A stretch of DNA of 64,000 nt, from positions 1 through 64,000 of the forward strand of contig CASEHS010000004.1 in the NCBI GenBank assembly GCA_949287815.1. Direction: 5' to 3'. The DNA is from an uncultured Bacillota bacterium. GTDB taxonomy: Bacteria > Bacillota > Clostridia > Christensenellales > Borkfalkiaceae. The notes under the pieces were generated by a model, which ran no database searches, was not told the DNA's origin, and saw only the letters and a program-made list of their open reading frames with translations. Position 1 is the stretch's first letter, and every line of letters begins with the position of its first letter. Shown here one piece after another: positions 35,489-44,308 of the stretch. The position numbers and the translations under genes were made by a program.

Positions 35489-36661
35489 TTAAAATCCTCC
35501 GAACGAACAAGTGTTATCTTCAATTCCCGCAGCGCAAAAATGTTTCTTTCCGCTCTTTTGCGCACGTTTTTGCAATTCTGCAAAATACAGCTCTTCGTCA
35601 AAAGGTAACTCGATCTCTCGGTCCAGCCAAGAGGAGAGCAACATGGCGTTCATCAGAGTTACACTGTTGATACCCTCTTTCCCGTAAACAAAGAGAGGTT
35701 CTTCACCGCGGATAGCCGCTACAAAATTGCGAAGCACATATATATGTCTGTCAAAAGAATCCGTCATTTTCATGACTTCCCGCTCAGTCATTTGCGGTTG
35801 GGCAAAACTCGACTGTGCAGTTCTGATAAATTCCGATTCGTCTGTTTGATATTCGTAAAGTTTAAGACTTCCGCCTTCCAATAAAATTTTTCCGCGAGAG
35901 CCGATTATTTCAAGGCGATTTACGCCGTGCGATTCGCCCGTGGAAGTGACAAAAACTCCTGTCGCTCCGTTTTCATATTCAAAGTATGCGGTGACCTCGT
36001 CCTCCACTTCTACATCATGATGTTTCCCAAATCCGCAAAACGCACGAACACGGACAGGCATTCCTGTAAACCATTGCAAAAGATCGATCTGGTGGATCGC
36101 CTGATTGATCAGAACGCCGCCGCCTTCACCCAGCCACGTAGCGCGCCAGGATCCCGAATCATAATAATGCTGGGTACGGAACCAGTTCGTGATTTCCCAG
36201 TTGACCCGTTTCAACTGACCGATCGCACCGTTTAAAATCAGCTCACGTACTTTTTTATGTAAGGGATTTTCACGCTGGTTGAACATGGCGGAAAAAATTT
36301 TACCCGATTTTGCAGCCGCCTCGTTCATTTGTTTTACCTGAAGCGTATAAACGCCCGTAGGTTTTTCGGACAGAACATGAAGCCCTTTTTCAAATGCATG
36401 GATCGCAAGAGCGGGATGGCTGTAATGCGGTGTGGCAATGATGACCGCATCCACATCCGCTTTATCGATAAGTTCTTCCCCGCAAGGATAAGTTTTATAT
36501 TCCCCCGGATACATTTCTTTGACTTTCTGCAATTTCAAAGGGTCTAAATCGGCGATCGCCGTTACAATGCCGCCGTCTACCTTGCCCGACTGAAAAAAGC
36601 CGAGATGCACCGAACCCATATTGCCTGTACCGATAATACCGATCTTTACTTTTTTATCCAT
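35489..36661 (-). CDS. Gfo/Idh/MocA-family NAD(P)-dependent sugar dehydrogenase
   Basis: 390 aa. Rossmann domain with GTGNMG at 11-16 and the catalytic EKP at 99-101; a C-terminal sheet domain carries GGGVLINQAIHQIDLLQW with the substrate-binding His. Such enzymes oxidise a ring hydroxyl, often C3, of sugars, glycosides or inositols. A close paralog is at 38313-39482 (shared SYYDSGSWRATW-type and EVEDxVTAYxEYENGATGVF blocks). It overlaps the preceding epimerase by 16 bases. The exact substrate is unknown; context suggests a uronate-containing glycoside. Confidence 0.87.
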   Translation of the reverse strand: MDKKVKIGIIGTGNMGSVHLGFFQSGKVDGGIVTAIADLDPLKLQKVKEMYPGEYKTYPCGEELIDKADVDAVIIATPHYSHPALAIHAFEKGLHVLSEKPTGVYTLQVKQMNEAAAKSGKIFSAMFNQRENPLHKKVRELILNGAIGQLKRVNWEITNWFRTQHYYDSGSWRATWLGEGGGVLINQAIHQIDLLQWFTGMPVRVRAFCGFGKHHDVEVEDEVTAYFEYENGATGVFVTSTGESHGVNRLEIIGSRGKILLEGGSLKLYEYQTDESEFIRTAQSSFAQPQMTEREVMKMTDSFDRHIYVLRNFVAAIRGEEPLFVYGKEGINSVTLMNAMLLSSWLDREIELPFDEELYFAELQKRAQKSGKKHFCAAGIEDNTCSFGGF

Positions 36662-37500
36662 TCCCCTTCACTCTCCGTATAACCGCATTCGGTCAAAACT
36701 TTTTTCAACGCATCGGCTGCCGTATCGAAAGCCTCGTCTGCCGAAGAAAAAACATATTTGTTTTTCATTTCGTGCTTATCGATCGACGCATATCCCGAAA
36801 ACTGTTTTAGATGCGGTTCAAGCGTAAGAGTTGTGTCTTTTTCAATACTTTCTATGAGTGCGGGAATTTGTCCGTCGCCTTCTCCCGCAGGAACGAGTTC
36901 GCCCGTTCTGAGCGCGTCTTTAATATGATAATACCCTGCGCGCTTTACCATTTTTTTCATATTCTCAACGCTTTCGCCGACCTGAACATAGTTGGCAGGA
37001 TCGTACGCACTTGCAAGTCCCTTTACATTATCCAAAAGATCGCTTACCCGCTCTGCGATATCACCGTAGATATCTTTTTCATTTTCATGATAGAGCGTGA
37101 CCCCGGCTTTTTTTGCCTGCGCAACAAGACTTTGCATTCGCGAGATCACTTCATCTCTTACCGAAGCATACTCCTTTGTAAAGAAACTGAAAACGCGTAT
37201 TTTTTTGCAATCGAAAATTTCGCAAAGATGTAATAACTTTTCCAAAACTTCCTGCTCTTTCGCAAAATCCGCTTCAATATCACTCTTGCCGAGCGGAGAT
37301 CCGATCGACCAGACAGTAATTCCCGCGCTTTTGAGTGCACAAGCAATTTCTTTTGCTTTCTCGTCACTGAAATCTTTTACATTGACGCCGTCCACACTGC
37401 GCAATTCGATTTTTCTTATACCGTTACGAAGAAGGGCGGCTATCTGCCCTGTAATGGACTCCGCCGCCTCATCCGCAAAAGCACATAAACTGATTCGCAT
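36646..37500 (-). CDS. TIM-barrel sugar isomerase/epimerase
   Basis: 284 aa of the xylose isomerase-like (AP endonuclease 2) fold. Begins MRISLCAFADEAAESITGQI; metal-ligand regions include YHENEKDIYG, LASAYDPANYVQVG, YYHIKDAL and TLEPHL. Family members epimerise or isomerise keto-sugars, and some act in oxidative deglycosylation with Gfo/Idh partners. It is only distantly related to the epimerases at 37538 and 62941. GGAGG site; 3' end overlaps the next gene. Confidence 0.85.
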   Translation of the reverse strand: MRISLCAFADEAAESITGQIAALLRNGIRKIELRSVDGVNVKDFSDEKAKEIACALKSAGITVWSIGSPLGKSDIEADFAKEQEVLEKLLHLCEIFDCKKIRVFSFFTKEYASVRDEVISRMQSLVAQAKKAGVTLYHENEKDIYGDIAERVSDLLDNVKGLASAYDPANYVQVGESVENMKKMVKRAGYYHIKDALRTGELVPAGEGDGQIPALIESIEKDTTLTLEPHLKQFSGYASIDKHEMKNKYVFSSADEAFDTAADALKKVLTECGYTESEGEWIKK

Positions 37501-37537
37501 AAATGCCTCCGTTTTTATGCCTGATCAATTCCAAAGG

Positions 37538-38293
37538 TCAGCACATTTTTCTCTCTTTCAGATTTTTCAGGCTTATCGCAAGACTTTCGAACGGATCACC
37601 GTCACACTCATCCTGCTCTATTGCCGCCCATTCCACTTTTCGAGCAATACATTCGGCATAAATACTTTCATAATCCATATTTCCTTCAAATATTTCTGCC
37701 ATTGAAGTTTTGCCCTCCTCAGGCGGCACGCGCATATCTTTAAAATGTACGATAGGCGTTCTTCCTTGAAAATCCTTTAAAAATTTTATCGGTGATCCAC
37801 CTGCACGCTGTATCCAATACATATCGGGCAAAAAACTGAATCTTTCTTTATCGGTATGTTCGCGCAAATAGTCGATCGGTCTTACACCGTCATAAATTTT
37901 AAACTCATGGTCGTGGTTATGATATGTAAAGCCCAACCCAGCCGCGTGAATTTTTTCCAGTGCGGGAGAAATATCATCCAAAAACTTTTTATAATCGTCC
38001 AAACTTTTACCCGAAAAACAACCAATACCGATATATTTTGTACCGAAAAGTTTATTTTCTTCAATCAGAGCGTCCGTATCGCCTACTATCCTGTCAAAAG
38101 AATTATGGGTCACACATGCCTGCAACCCGTTTTCTTTCAGCGCTTTCACTATATTTCTCGGATGATACGCTGATATCCCGGAAATCTGTACCGCTTCGTA
38201 ACCGATCTTACGGATCTTCTCAAATGTTTTTAATACATCTTCGTCCGAATCCATAAATTTACGTACAGTAAAAAGTTGCGCTGCTATTTTCAT
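37538..38293 (-). CDS. TIM-barrel sugar isomerase/epimerase
   Basis: 251 aa. Metal-site motifs of the family: FTYHNHDHEF, LPDMYW, IVHFKDMR and IEQDECDGDPFES. A paralog at 62941-63705 is clearly its closest relative in the window, sharing nearly all these blocks. Probably acts on the product of the adjacent Gfo/Idh dehydrogenase. Lies 19 bp after that gene with an AAGGAAGG site. Confidence 0.87.
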   Translation of the reverse strand: MKIAAQLFTVRKFMDSDEDVLKTFEKIRKIGYEAVQISGISAYHPRNIVKALKENGLQACVTHNSFDRIVGDTDALIEENKLFGTKYIGIGCFSGKSLDDYKKFLDDISPALEKIHAAGLGFTYHNHDHEFKIYDGVRPIDYLREHTDKERFSFLPDMYWIQRAGGSPIKFLKDFQGRTPIVHFKDMRVPPEEGKTSMAEIFEGNMDYESIYAECIARKVEWAAIEQDECDGDPFESLAISLKNLKERKMC

Positions 38294-38312
38294 TTTTCCT
38301 TCCTTGCTCTAC

Positions 38313-39482
38313 TTACTTCGAGCCATACGTACCTGCCGTATCGAGAACTACGCTCTTTGCTTCTTTTTTCCCGGAAGTCGCTATATGTTTCTGAAGCTCT
38401 GCAAGATATTCATCATCATCAAAAGGAAGCGTTACCGCTTTATCTTTCCATGTAGAAAGCAACATTGCATCCATAAGCATAACGCTCTGCAAACCTTCTC
38501 TTCCGTCTACAAAGAGCGGTTCGAGTCCCAAAACTGCATTCGCAAAATTGTTTAAAATACCGATATGCTGAGGATTGATACCTTCCGGTTTGATTTCTTC
38601 ATAAGTATATTTCGGTTCACCGAAACCACCTTTGTAAGTTGCGTTGAATTCTCTCTCGTCTTGTTCAAGACGCCAAACTTTAAGAATATTATTCTCACAG
38701 ACAAGTTTGCCCTTCGTGCCGAGAATTTCAAAGCGATTCGTACCGGGAGTATCCGCAGTGCAGGTAATAAATACACCTGTCGCACCGTTTTCATATTCAA
38801 GATAAGCCGTTACGTCGTCTTCGACTTCTATCTTATGCCATTTTCCGAAATGACAGAAGGAACGAATTGTTTTAGGCATCATACCCGTTACCCATTGCAG
38901 CAGGTCGAGCTGGTGCGGGCATTGATTAAACAATACGCCGCCGCCTTCACCTGCCCAGGTCGCGCGCCAAGAGCCCGAATCGTAATAGCTCTGTGAACGA
39001 TACCAGTCCGTGATCTGCCAATGTACCCTTTTTATCGTGCCCACCGTACCGCTTTGCACCAGTTCACGCATTTTTATATAAACCGGATTTGTTCTCTGAT
39101 TGAACATTACGGTATACATTTTGTCTGACTTCTCTGCTACTGCATTGATTTCTTTGACCTGCTTCGTGTAAACACCCGCGGGCTTTTCGCAGACGACGTG
39201 TTTTCCTGCTTTAAGAGCTGCAATCGAGAGTTCAGGGTGAAAATAATGAGGGGTAGCAACGATAATTACATCCGTATCCCCCTTTTCGATCAGCTCTGCC
39301 GCACTCGAATAGCACGCATAATCTCCCGGAAATCTTTTTTTTGCCGATTCCAGTTTTTCAGGATCGATATCTGCAATCGCCGTAACTTTTCCGTTCAGAA
39401 TTTTTCCTTCCGTAAAAAAACGTAAATGGCCTGAACCCATATTTCCTACGCCGATGATTCCGAATTTAACTTTTTCCTGCAT
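38313..39482 (-). CDS. Gfo/Idh/MocA-family NAD(P)-dependent sugar dehydrogenase
   Basis: 389 aa. GVGNMG at 11-16, EKP at 99-101, and NQCPHQLDLLQW (186-197) with the substrate His. First gene of a seven-gene operon (two dehydrogenases, two epimerases, uxaC, uxuA, SDR) behind a promoter with the shared AraC-type element. Paralog of 35489-36661. GGAGGGCAATCAAT precedes ATG. Confidence 0.88.
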   Translation of the reverse strand: MQEKVKFGIIGVGNMGSGHLRFFTEGKILNGKVTAIADIDPEKLESAKKRFPGDYACYSSAAELIEKGDTDVIIVATPHYFHPELSIAALKAGKHVVCEKPAGVYTKQVKEINAVAEKSDKMYTVMFNQRTNPVYIKMRELVQSGTVGTIKRVHWQITDWYRSQSYYDSGSWRATWAGEGGGVLFNQCPHQLDLLQWVTGMMPKTIRSFCHFGKWHKIEVEDDVTAYLEYENGATGVFITCTADTPGTNRFEILGTKGKLVCENNILKVWRLEQDEREFNATYKGGFGEPKYTYEEIKPEGINPQHIGILNNFANAVLGLEPLFVDGREGLQSVMLMDAMLLSTWKDKAVTLPFDDDEYLAELQKHIATSGKKEAKSVVLDTAGTYGSK

Positions 39483-39510
39483 ATTGATTGCCCTCCAAAT
39501 TCTGCATTTT

Positions 39511-39539
39511 ATTATAAACTAAAAAGTTTGCAATGTAAA
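39511..39539 (-). promoter_or_regulatory. Promoter of the uronate/dehydrogenase operon
   Basis: -35 TTTACA (39534-39539) and -10 TATAAT (39511-39516) on the minus strand, spacer 17 bp. The shared operator's proximal half overlaps the -35 box. Confidence 0.85.
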
Positions 39540-39566
39540 TAGCAAAAATTTCGTATTCATATTGCA
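39538..39566 (-). promoter_or_regulatory. AraC-type operator, site 1
   Basis: TGCAA (39566-39562) and TGCTATT (39544-39538) on the minus strand, separated by 17 bp, so the half sites start 22 bp apart. The same element with the same spacing occurs at 60131-60159 and 63780-63808. It lies between the divergent operon and the AraC gene at 39591. Confidence 0.75.
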
Positions 39567-39590
39567 TTCTTTAAGATTTTATGATAACAT

Positions 39591-40409
39591 ATGAATATGA
39601 CTGAAAAAACTGACGATTATTCCTACAAATTCGGTGAAAACGGCTTTTGGTTTTCACATTCTTACGAAAACAATCCGTGCAAAAACGATTATTACCGACA
39701 TAATCATTCAAGCTATGAGCTTTATGCCTGTATGAGCGGATACATAGATTTTGTCGTGGAAGACAAACTGTATAAACTCCCCTCCGGATCATTTTTACTG
39801 ATCAAACCGTTTGCATACCATTATGCCAGCATAAAGAATTATAACGAACCTTATAACCGTGTTGTTTTCAATTTTGACAGAAAAATGATTTTTCCGGAAA
39901 TACTTGGCTTTCTCGATTCAGAAAAAGAATTTTTTGTTTGGAAAAACGAAAAATTACTTGGCGAATTCATGCAACTGGAAAAAGCATATATGTCTTATCA
40001 GAAAAACGATATAACGCTTCTCGCTCAGATCCGACTTAACGAAATACTTCTCGATCTGAAATACAGAGACGGCCCTCCGCACGAAACGCATATTTTGAAC
40101 CCTTCTGTAAGTCTGATCCTTAAATATGTGAACGAACACCTCTATGAACCGTTAAGCCTTAAAAATATCTCGGCGAACCTTTTTCTGTCTCCGACTTATA
40201 TTTCTCAGGTATTTTCTCACCACATGAAGATCAGCGTCATGGATTACATAAAGCAAAAAAAGATTTTCATTGCGCAGGACATGATTTCAAGCGGATCTGC
40301 ACCCACAGCAGTTGCAAGGCAGCTCGGATTTAATGATTACTCTACGTTTTACAGACTCTATAAAAAATATCTTAAAGATAATCCTTCCGCTCCGCCTTTA
40401 AACAATTAA
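39591..40409 (+). CDS. AraC-family transcriptional regulator
   Basis: 272 aa. N-terminal cupin-like sensor (about 25-115; RHNHSSYELYACMSG, PSGSFLLIKPFAYHYA) and a C-terminal double HTH (about 168-266; PLSLKNISANLFLSPTYISQ, GFNDYSTFYRLYKKY). Likely senses a sugar and controls the divergent operon through site 1. No ribosome binding site. Either ATG 39591 (TATGAT at 39580-39585) or ATG 39597 (TTGCAT-17-TAACAT, 39562-39590) could be the 5' end of a leaderless message; the second repeats the geometry of the AraC gene at 60190. Bidirectional terminator follows. Confidence 0.92.
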   Translation: MNMTEKTDDYSYKFGENGFWFSHSYENNPCKNDYYRHNHSSYELYACMSGYIDFVVEDKLYKLPSGSFLLIKPFAYHYASIKNYNEPYNRVVFNFDRKMIFPEILGFLDSEKEFFVWKNEKLLGEFMQLEKAYMSYQKNDITLLAQIRLNEILLDLKYRDGPPHETHILNPSVSLILKYVNEHLYEPLSLKNISANLFLSPTYISQVFSHHMKISVMDYIKQKKIFIAQDMISSGSAPTAVARQLGFNDYSTFYRLYKKYLKDNPSAPPLNN

Positions 40410-40419
40410 TTATATACAA

Positions 40420-40459
40420 GAAAGAGGCGCAGTATGTGATCACATACTGCGCCTCTTTC
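40420..40459. terminator. Bidirectional terminator, 40-bp perfect palindrome
   Basis: Arms 40420-40439 and 40440-40459 are exactly complementary. Lies between the convergent AraC gene and aroK. Confidence 0.85.
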
Positions 40460-40485
40460 CTGTTCTTGCTATTATCCTGATTTTA

Positions 40486-41001
40486 TTAACTTTTTTCTCC
40501 GACGCCTTTCATTATTGCTTCTACCGTCTGTTCCAAGTTAAGACCGTCACAATCAACAATAACTTCCGCATATTTTTCATAGAGCGGAACGCGCTCCTCA
40601 TACAATTCCGAAAGCGTTTCTCCCTTTTTGCGCATTACCACGCCGCGGCGAAAAATATCTTTGCCTGCCAGTCTGCGAGAAAGCTCTTCAATGCTTACAT
40701 GAAGATATACAATAACGCCTTTTTCTGCAAATTTTTTCATTGCCGATTCACTGTATACCGCACTTCCGCCCGTTGCGATAACACAATGCTCCGCGTTTAA
40801 TTGCATATTGACCCGCTCTTCCGCTTCGATAAAACCCTGCACGCCCTTTTTTTCCAAAATCTCATACAATAAAGCTTTTTCGGCTCTCTGCAAGAGAAGA
40901 TCTGTATCCGTATACTCATACCCTGTTTTTTTTGCCAGCAACACACCTGCCGTGCTTTTACCCGAAGCAGGCATTCCTATCAGTACTATATTCTTTTTCA
41001 T
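40486..41001 (-). CDS. aroK: Shikimate kinase
   Basis: 171 aa. Phosphorylates shikimate for aromatic amino acid synthesis. Walker A GMPASGKST (9-17), shikimate-binding Asp34 in TDTD, FIEAEERV, and the ATGGSAV loop. Monogenic here, with its own promoter: -35 TTGACG (41054-41059), 18 bp, -10 TATAAT (41030-41035). Confidence 0.95.
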   Translation of the reverse strand: MKKNIVLIGMPASGKSTAGVLLAKKTGYEYTDTDLLLQRAEKALLYEILEKKGVQGFIEAEERVNMQLNAEHCVIATGGSAVYSESAMKKFAEKGVIVYLHVSIEELSRRLAGKDIFRRGVVMRKKGETLSELYEERVPLYEKYAEVIVDCDGLNLEQTVEAIMKGVGEKS

Positions 41002-41029
41002 TTTTCTTTCCCTTTTGAAAATATCTTTG

Positions 41030-41059
41030 ATTATACACCATCTATGCTCTTTTCGTCAA
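41030..41059 (-). promoter_or_regulatory. Promoter of aroK
   Basis: -35 TTGACG (41054-41059), spacer 18 bp, -10 TATAAT (41030-41035) on the minus strand. Back to back with the mutY promoter. Confidence 0.7.
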
Positions 41060-41077
41060 ATTAATTGTGAAAATCGT

Positions 41078-41106
41078 TTGAAGCGCCGCCTTTTTTCTGC
41101 TATAAT
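41078..41106 (+). promoter_or_regulatory. Promoter of mutY
   Basis: -35 TTGAAG (41078-41083), 17 bp, -10 TATAAT (41101-41106). The start codon at 41114 is only 7 bp past the -10 box, so transcription should begin at the ATG. Confidence 0.8.
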
Positions 41107-41113
41107 ACACCGT

Positions 41114-42154
41114 ATGGAAAATATTCAGAATATGCTGTCGGCACTTCCCGACCTGCTTCTGCCTTGGTATGACGAAAACAAGCGCGATCTTCCCTGGCGG
41201 AAAAACATCGACCCTTACCGCGTTTGGGTTTCGGAGATCATGTTACAGCAAACACGAGTGGAAGCCGCAAAAAGTTATTATATCCGTTTTCTCGAACAGC
41301 TTCCGACCGTACGCGATCTAGCCTGTTGTTCGGAAGAAAAACTTCTCAAACTTTGGGAAGGGCTGGGTTATTACAGCCGCGCGAAAAATATGCAAAAAGG
41401 CGCAAAACAGATACTCGAACTCGGCGGATTTCCCGATTCCGCGGAAAATCTGAAAAAAATCTGCGGCGTGGGCGAATATACCGCAGGCGCAGTTGCTTCT
41501 ATCGCTTTCGGAAAACCTTCTCCTGCCGTGGACGGAAACGTGGTACGGGTATTGTCCCGCTTTTTGGGCGACGCCCGCCCCGACAAAGTTTTACGCCCCG
41601 AATACACAACTCTTCTTGCCCCCGTCTATCCCGAAAAAAGATGCGGAGATTTCACGCAAAGCCTTATGGAACTGGGCGCGATCGTCTGCACTCCCCGTTC
41701 CCCCTCCTGCTCTTCCTGTCCTCTTTCCGCCCTTTGCAAAACGAAAGGTGATTCTCTTCCGCTCAAAAAAGAAAAACCGGAGCGCAAAATATCCGATCTC
41801 ACTTTGTTTGTGTTTTTCGATCATAAAGGGATCTGGCTCGAAAAGAGAGAAAGCGGCGTTTTGAACGGAATGTGGCAATTTTTCAATACACAAGGCACAC
41901 TTTCTTCCTCGGATGCGGAAAAATATCTTAAAGAAAAGGGTTTAAACCACTTTACGATCGGGAAAAGCAAATCGCATAAACACGTATTTACCCACCTTAT
42001 CTGGAACATGACGGCTTACCCCGTCTTTACGCAAGAAAATCTGTCCTCACTTACGGGATTTTCTTCCTTACAATATTTTACTAAACGCGAAACGCTCGGA
42101 GAAATTTCTCTTCCGTCCGCATTCCGCTGGTGTCTCTCCCTATGCTCCTTTTAA
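41114..42154 (+). CDS. mutY: Adenine DNA glycosylase MutY
   Basis: 346 aa. Removes adenine mispaired with 8-oxoguanine. HhH-GPD fold with catalytic Glu41 (VSEIMLQQT), CGVGEYTAGAVASIAFG hairpin and Asp140; the [4Fe-4S] ligands Cys192, Cys199, Cys202 and Cys208 have the C-x6-C-x2-C-x5-C spacing. The C-terminal MutT-like domain (about 220-346) recognises 8-oxoG. The frame is open from 40808, but that part is antisense to aroK; the ATG at 41114 fits the family start. No ribosome binding site: leaderless mRNA predicted. Confidence 0.95.
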   Translation: MENIQNMLSALPDLLLPWYDENKRDLPWRKNIDPYRVWVSEIMLQQTRVEAAKSYYIRFLEQLPTVRDLACCSEEKLLKLWEGLGYYSRAKNMQKGAKQILELGGFPDSAENLKKICGVGEYTAGAVASIAFGKPSPAVDGNVVRVLSRFLGDARPDKVLRPEYTTLLAPVYPEKRCGDFTQSLMELGAIVCTPRSPSCSSCPLSALCKTKGDSLPLKKEKPERKISDLTLFVFFDHKGIWLEKRESGVLNGMWQFFNTQGTLSSSDAEKYLKEKGLNHFTIGKSKSHKHVFTHLIWNMTAYPVFTQENLSSLTGFSSLQYFTKRETLGEISLPSAFRWCLSLCSF

Positions 42155-42193
42155 ACAGTTCAAACAGTTAAATTTTTAAACAGCGATACAGAT

Positions 42194-42232
42194 AAAAATA
42201 CGCGGAGAGAAAAAGTCACTCCGCGTATTTTT
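42194..42232. terminator. Bidirectional terminator between mutY and the membrane protein gene
   Basis: 14-bp stem (42194-42207 with 42219-42232), 11-nt loop, A/T-rich flanks on both sides. Confidence 0.85.
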
Positions 42233-42255
42233 TATAAGCAATTTTTATATAATTT

Positions 42256-43758
42256 TCAATCGATCGGAGCGTTCGCATAGATGCCGTCCGTATCCGCCTC
42301 TTCCAATACGAGTGAAAGATATTTCTCTGCATTTTCCGCTTGTTCAAAAAACTCTTCCGTGACCGTATTCCAAGCAATAATATCTTTTTGCTGCGGCTCG
42401 GGTCGGATCGCCTCTATTCCGCTCTCTTCGGGCGGCAAAAATTGTTTTTCATCCGGCAGTAAAAAGAAGGGAGAACTCAGTCTGACGCAATAACGCCCTT
42501 TCTGGCAACAGACGAATCCGCGAAGCAGAAAATCGGGAGAATAACGAAAATCTGCGTTTTCGGCGGCGGCACTCTCTCGAGCAAAACCTTGCAAAAGATC
42601 CCGCTCTTCCTTTGCGTTTTTCTCTTCATCCGATTCACGCAGAGGGTCGCTGAAAAGCAACAAGTTTCTTTCTCGGGTTCTCAAAAATCCGATCGCAGAC
42701 ATTCCGTCAAACCTGCTGACCGCAACGTAAAAGGTACTTGTTTTACCGTTTACCGAATACACGTCTGCCTTTTTCAGGTTTCCGAACACATTCACAGCCG
42801 CACTAAACTTCGGCTGAGGCGCTCTGTTTTCATCAGAAAAGATATCCACACCGTTCAGGTAAAAACGCGAATTTCTGGTAATAAAAACACATTCGACGTT
42901 ATAATTCTTTATCTTAGGCTTTGATTTGGCAGGCTTTGTGTAAAAATAGAGCCAGCCAAGCAACACAGTCAATCCGAGCGCAAAAATCAGCCCGAAAACG
43001 TGATGCCACGCAAAAGGAATAAGCACGGAGAAAAACCAGATATGCATAAGGCAGGAAAGAGCGCACAAAACAGCAACCGTGCGGCGCAGAACCTTTCCTC
43101 TCTTATTTATTTTCTCTTGTTTTTCTTCTCCTGTCTTTTTATGCGCGTTTTTTCTGAGAATCAAAAGAAAAATCGAATATGCCCCGCTCAGTATTGCAAA
43201 GGGCAGAAACAAAAAGCTTCCGATCGCCGCAAAGGTATTGTCATAATCGCCCTTCAACGCGCTTTGCACCGCAAGAAAAGCACACAGAACGCCGACAAGC
43301 AATGAAATAACGCACATAATTGCGCTTGCAGTCAACCTTTTGCGCGCAATGTCTGAAACACGCTTGCGCCCCCTTGACAATGCCTTTTTTATACCGCAAG
43401 CATACATACTTCCTTCTTTATAATCGTCCTCGGTCACGTATTCCCTGCCTGAAATGCTTTCAGGTGAAATTTCCGCCGCGTCTAAATCGGCAAGAAGGTC
43501 TTTTTCCCAATTTTCACCCTTCCAAAGCCGAGCCCTAGCCGTCAAAGCAGTTTTATCGGACAGTACGAATTCCCCGTCCGAAAAACACAAAAAGCCCGCC
43601 GCACAAAGACGCTCCAATGATGCGTTCAGCGCGGCGCGCTTTAATTCAGTTTCCGAGAACGCCATCCAACACGCAGCCGCCTGCATAGGCGTTGCGTACG
43701 AAAAATGCCGCACGAACGCTATGAGCGACTGCTTGTCGCAAGACGTCAGTTTTTCCAT
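42256..43758 (-). CDS. Hypothetical membrane protein with N-terminal winged-helix-like region
   Basis: 500 aa. I do not recognise the family. Residues about 1-90 look like a helical, winged-helix-type domain; about 145-275 hold four hydrophobic segments (ASAIMCVISLLVGVLCAFL, FLFLPFAILSGAYSIFLLI and two more); about 290-500 form a soluble C-terminal domain. The start at 43758 follows GAGGGAGAAG; codons further upstream to 43848 overlap the previous gene. It follows the 2-oxoacid oxidoreductase operon by 10 bp, so it is probably cotranscribed, but no functional link is visible. Confidence 0.7.
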   Translation of the reverse strand: MEKLTSCDKQSLIAFVRHFSYATPMQAAACWMAFSETELKRAALNASLERLCAAGFLCFSDGEFVLSDKTALTARARLWKGENWEKDLLADLDAAEISPESISGREYVTEDDYKEGSMYACGIKKALSRGRKRVSDIARKRLTASAIMCVISLLVGVLCAFLAVQSALKGDYDNTFAAIGSFLFLPFAILSGAYSIFLLILRKNAHKKTGEEKQEKINKRGKVLRRTVAVLCALSCLMHIWFFSVLIPFAWHHVFGLIFALGLTVLLGWLYFYTKPAKSKPKIKNYNVECVFITRNSRFYLNGVDIFSDENRAPQPKFSAAVNVFGNLKKADVYSVNGKTSTFYVAVSRFDGMSAIGFLRTRERNLLLFSDPLRESDEEKNAKEERDLLQGFARESAAAENADFRYSPDFLLRGFVCCQKGRYCVRLSSPFFLLPDEKQFLPPEESGIEAIRPEPQQKDIIAWNTVTEEFFEQAENAEKYLSLVLEEADTDGIYANAPID

Positions 43759-43768
43759 GTCTTCTCCC

Positions 43769-44308
43769 TCACTTCTGAAATTGTACCGCGGCTTTTCCGA
43801 GTTCAAACGCCTTTTGGTTGACCTCCATAAGCGCGGGTTTTCCGACAAACTTTTCGTTCATACAATTAAAGATGCTCTTGTCGCGCACAAGTTCGGTCGC
43901 CGCGCAGAGCGCGCCCAGCATGACCGAATTCACACTGCGAAGATCGCCAGCTTCATGCGCAAGATCGTTTGCGGGGATATCGTAAACGGTGACGTCGTCC
44001 CTGCCTGCATAGCAATCGGACATAGATCCGTTCACAATAATGATGCCGCCCGATCTCACACGGGGCGAAAATTTATGAAAACTCGGACCGTTCAGCGCAA
44101 CCAGAACGTCGGGCGTACTGCAAAGAGGTGACGCGATCGGGTCATCCGACACGATCACCGAACAGTTCGCCGTACCACCGCGCATTTCAGGGCCGTATGA
44201 CGCAATAAAAGAAACTTCTCTGCCTTCATGCAGACCGCTCTCCGCGACCATGATACCCGCTGAAAGAACGCCCTGTCCGCCTTGTCCTGCAAATATGATC
44301 CTGATCAT
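43769..44308 (-). CDS. 2-Oxoacid:ferredoxin oxidoreductase, gamma subunit
   Basis: 179 aa. IRIIFAGQGGQGVLSAGIM opens the domain; SYGPEMRGGTANCSVIVSD is the gamma-subunit signature. With the alpha, beta and ferredoxin subunits it forms an enzyme that oxidatively decarboxylates a 2-oxoacid to acyl-CoA with reduced ferredoxin (2-oxoglutarate or branched-chain 2-oxoacids). Overlaps the beta subunit by 4 bases. Confidence 0.92.
   Translation of the reverse strand: MIRIIFAGQGGQGVLSAGIMVAESGLHEGREVSFIASYGPEMRGGTANCSVIVSDDPIASPLCSTPDVLVALNGPSFHKFSPRVRSGGIIIVNGSMSDCYAGRDDVTVYDIPANDLAHEAGDLRSVNSVMLGALCAATELVRDKSIFNCMNEKFVGKPALMEVNQKAFELGKAAVQFQK

Noticed and set aside
40808..41113. Upstream extension of the MutY reading frame
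   Set aside because: It is antisense to aroK and crosses the mutY promoter; homology begins at the ATG at 41114.
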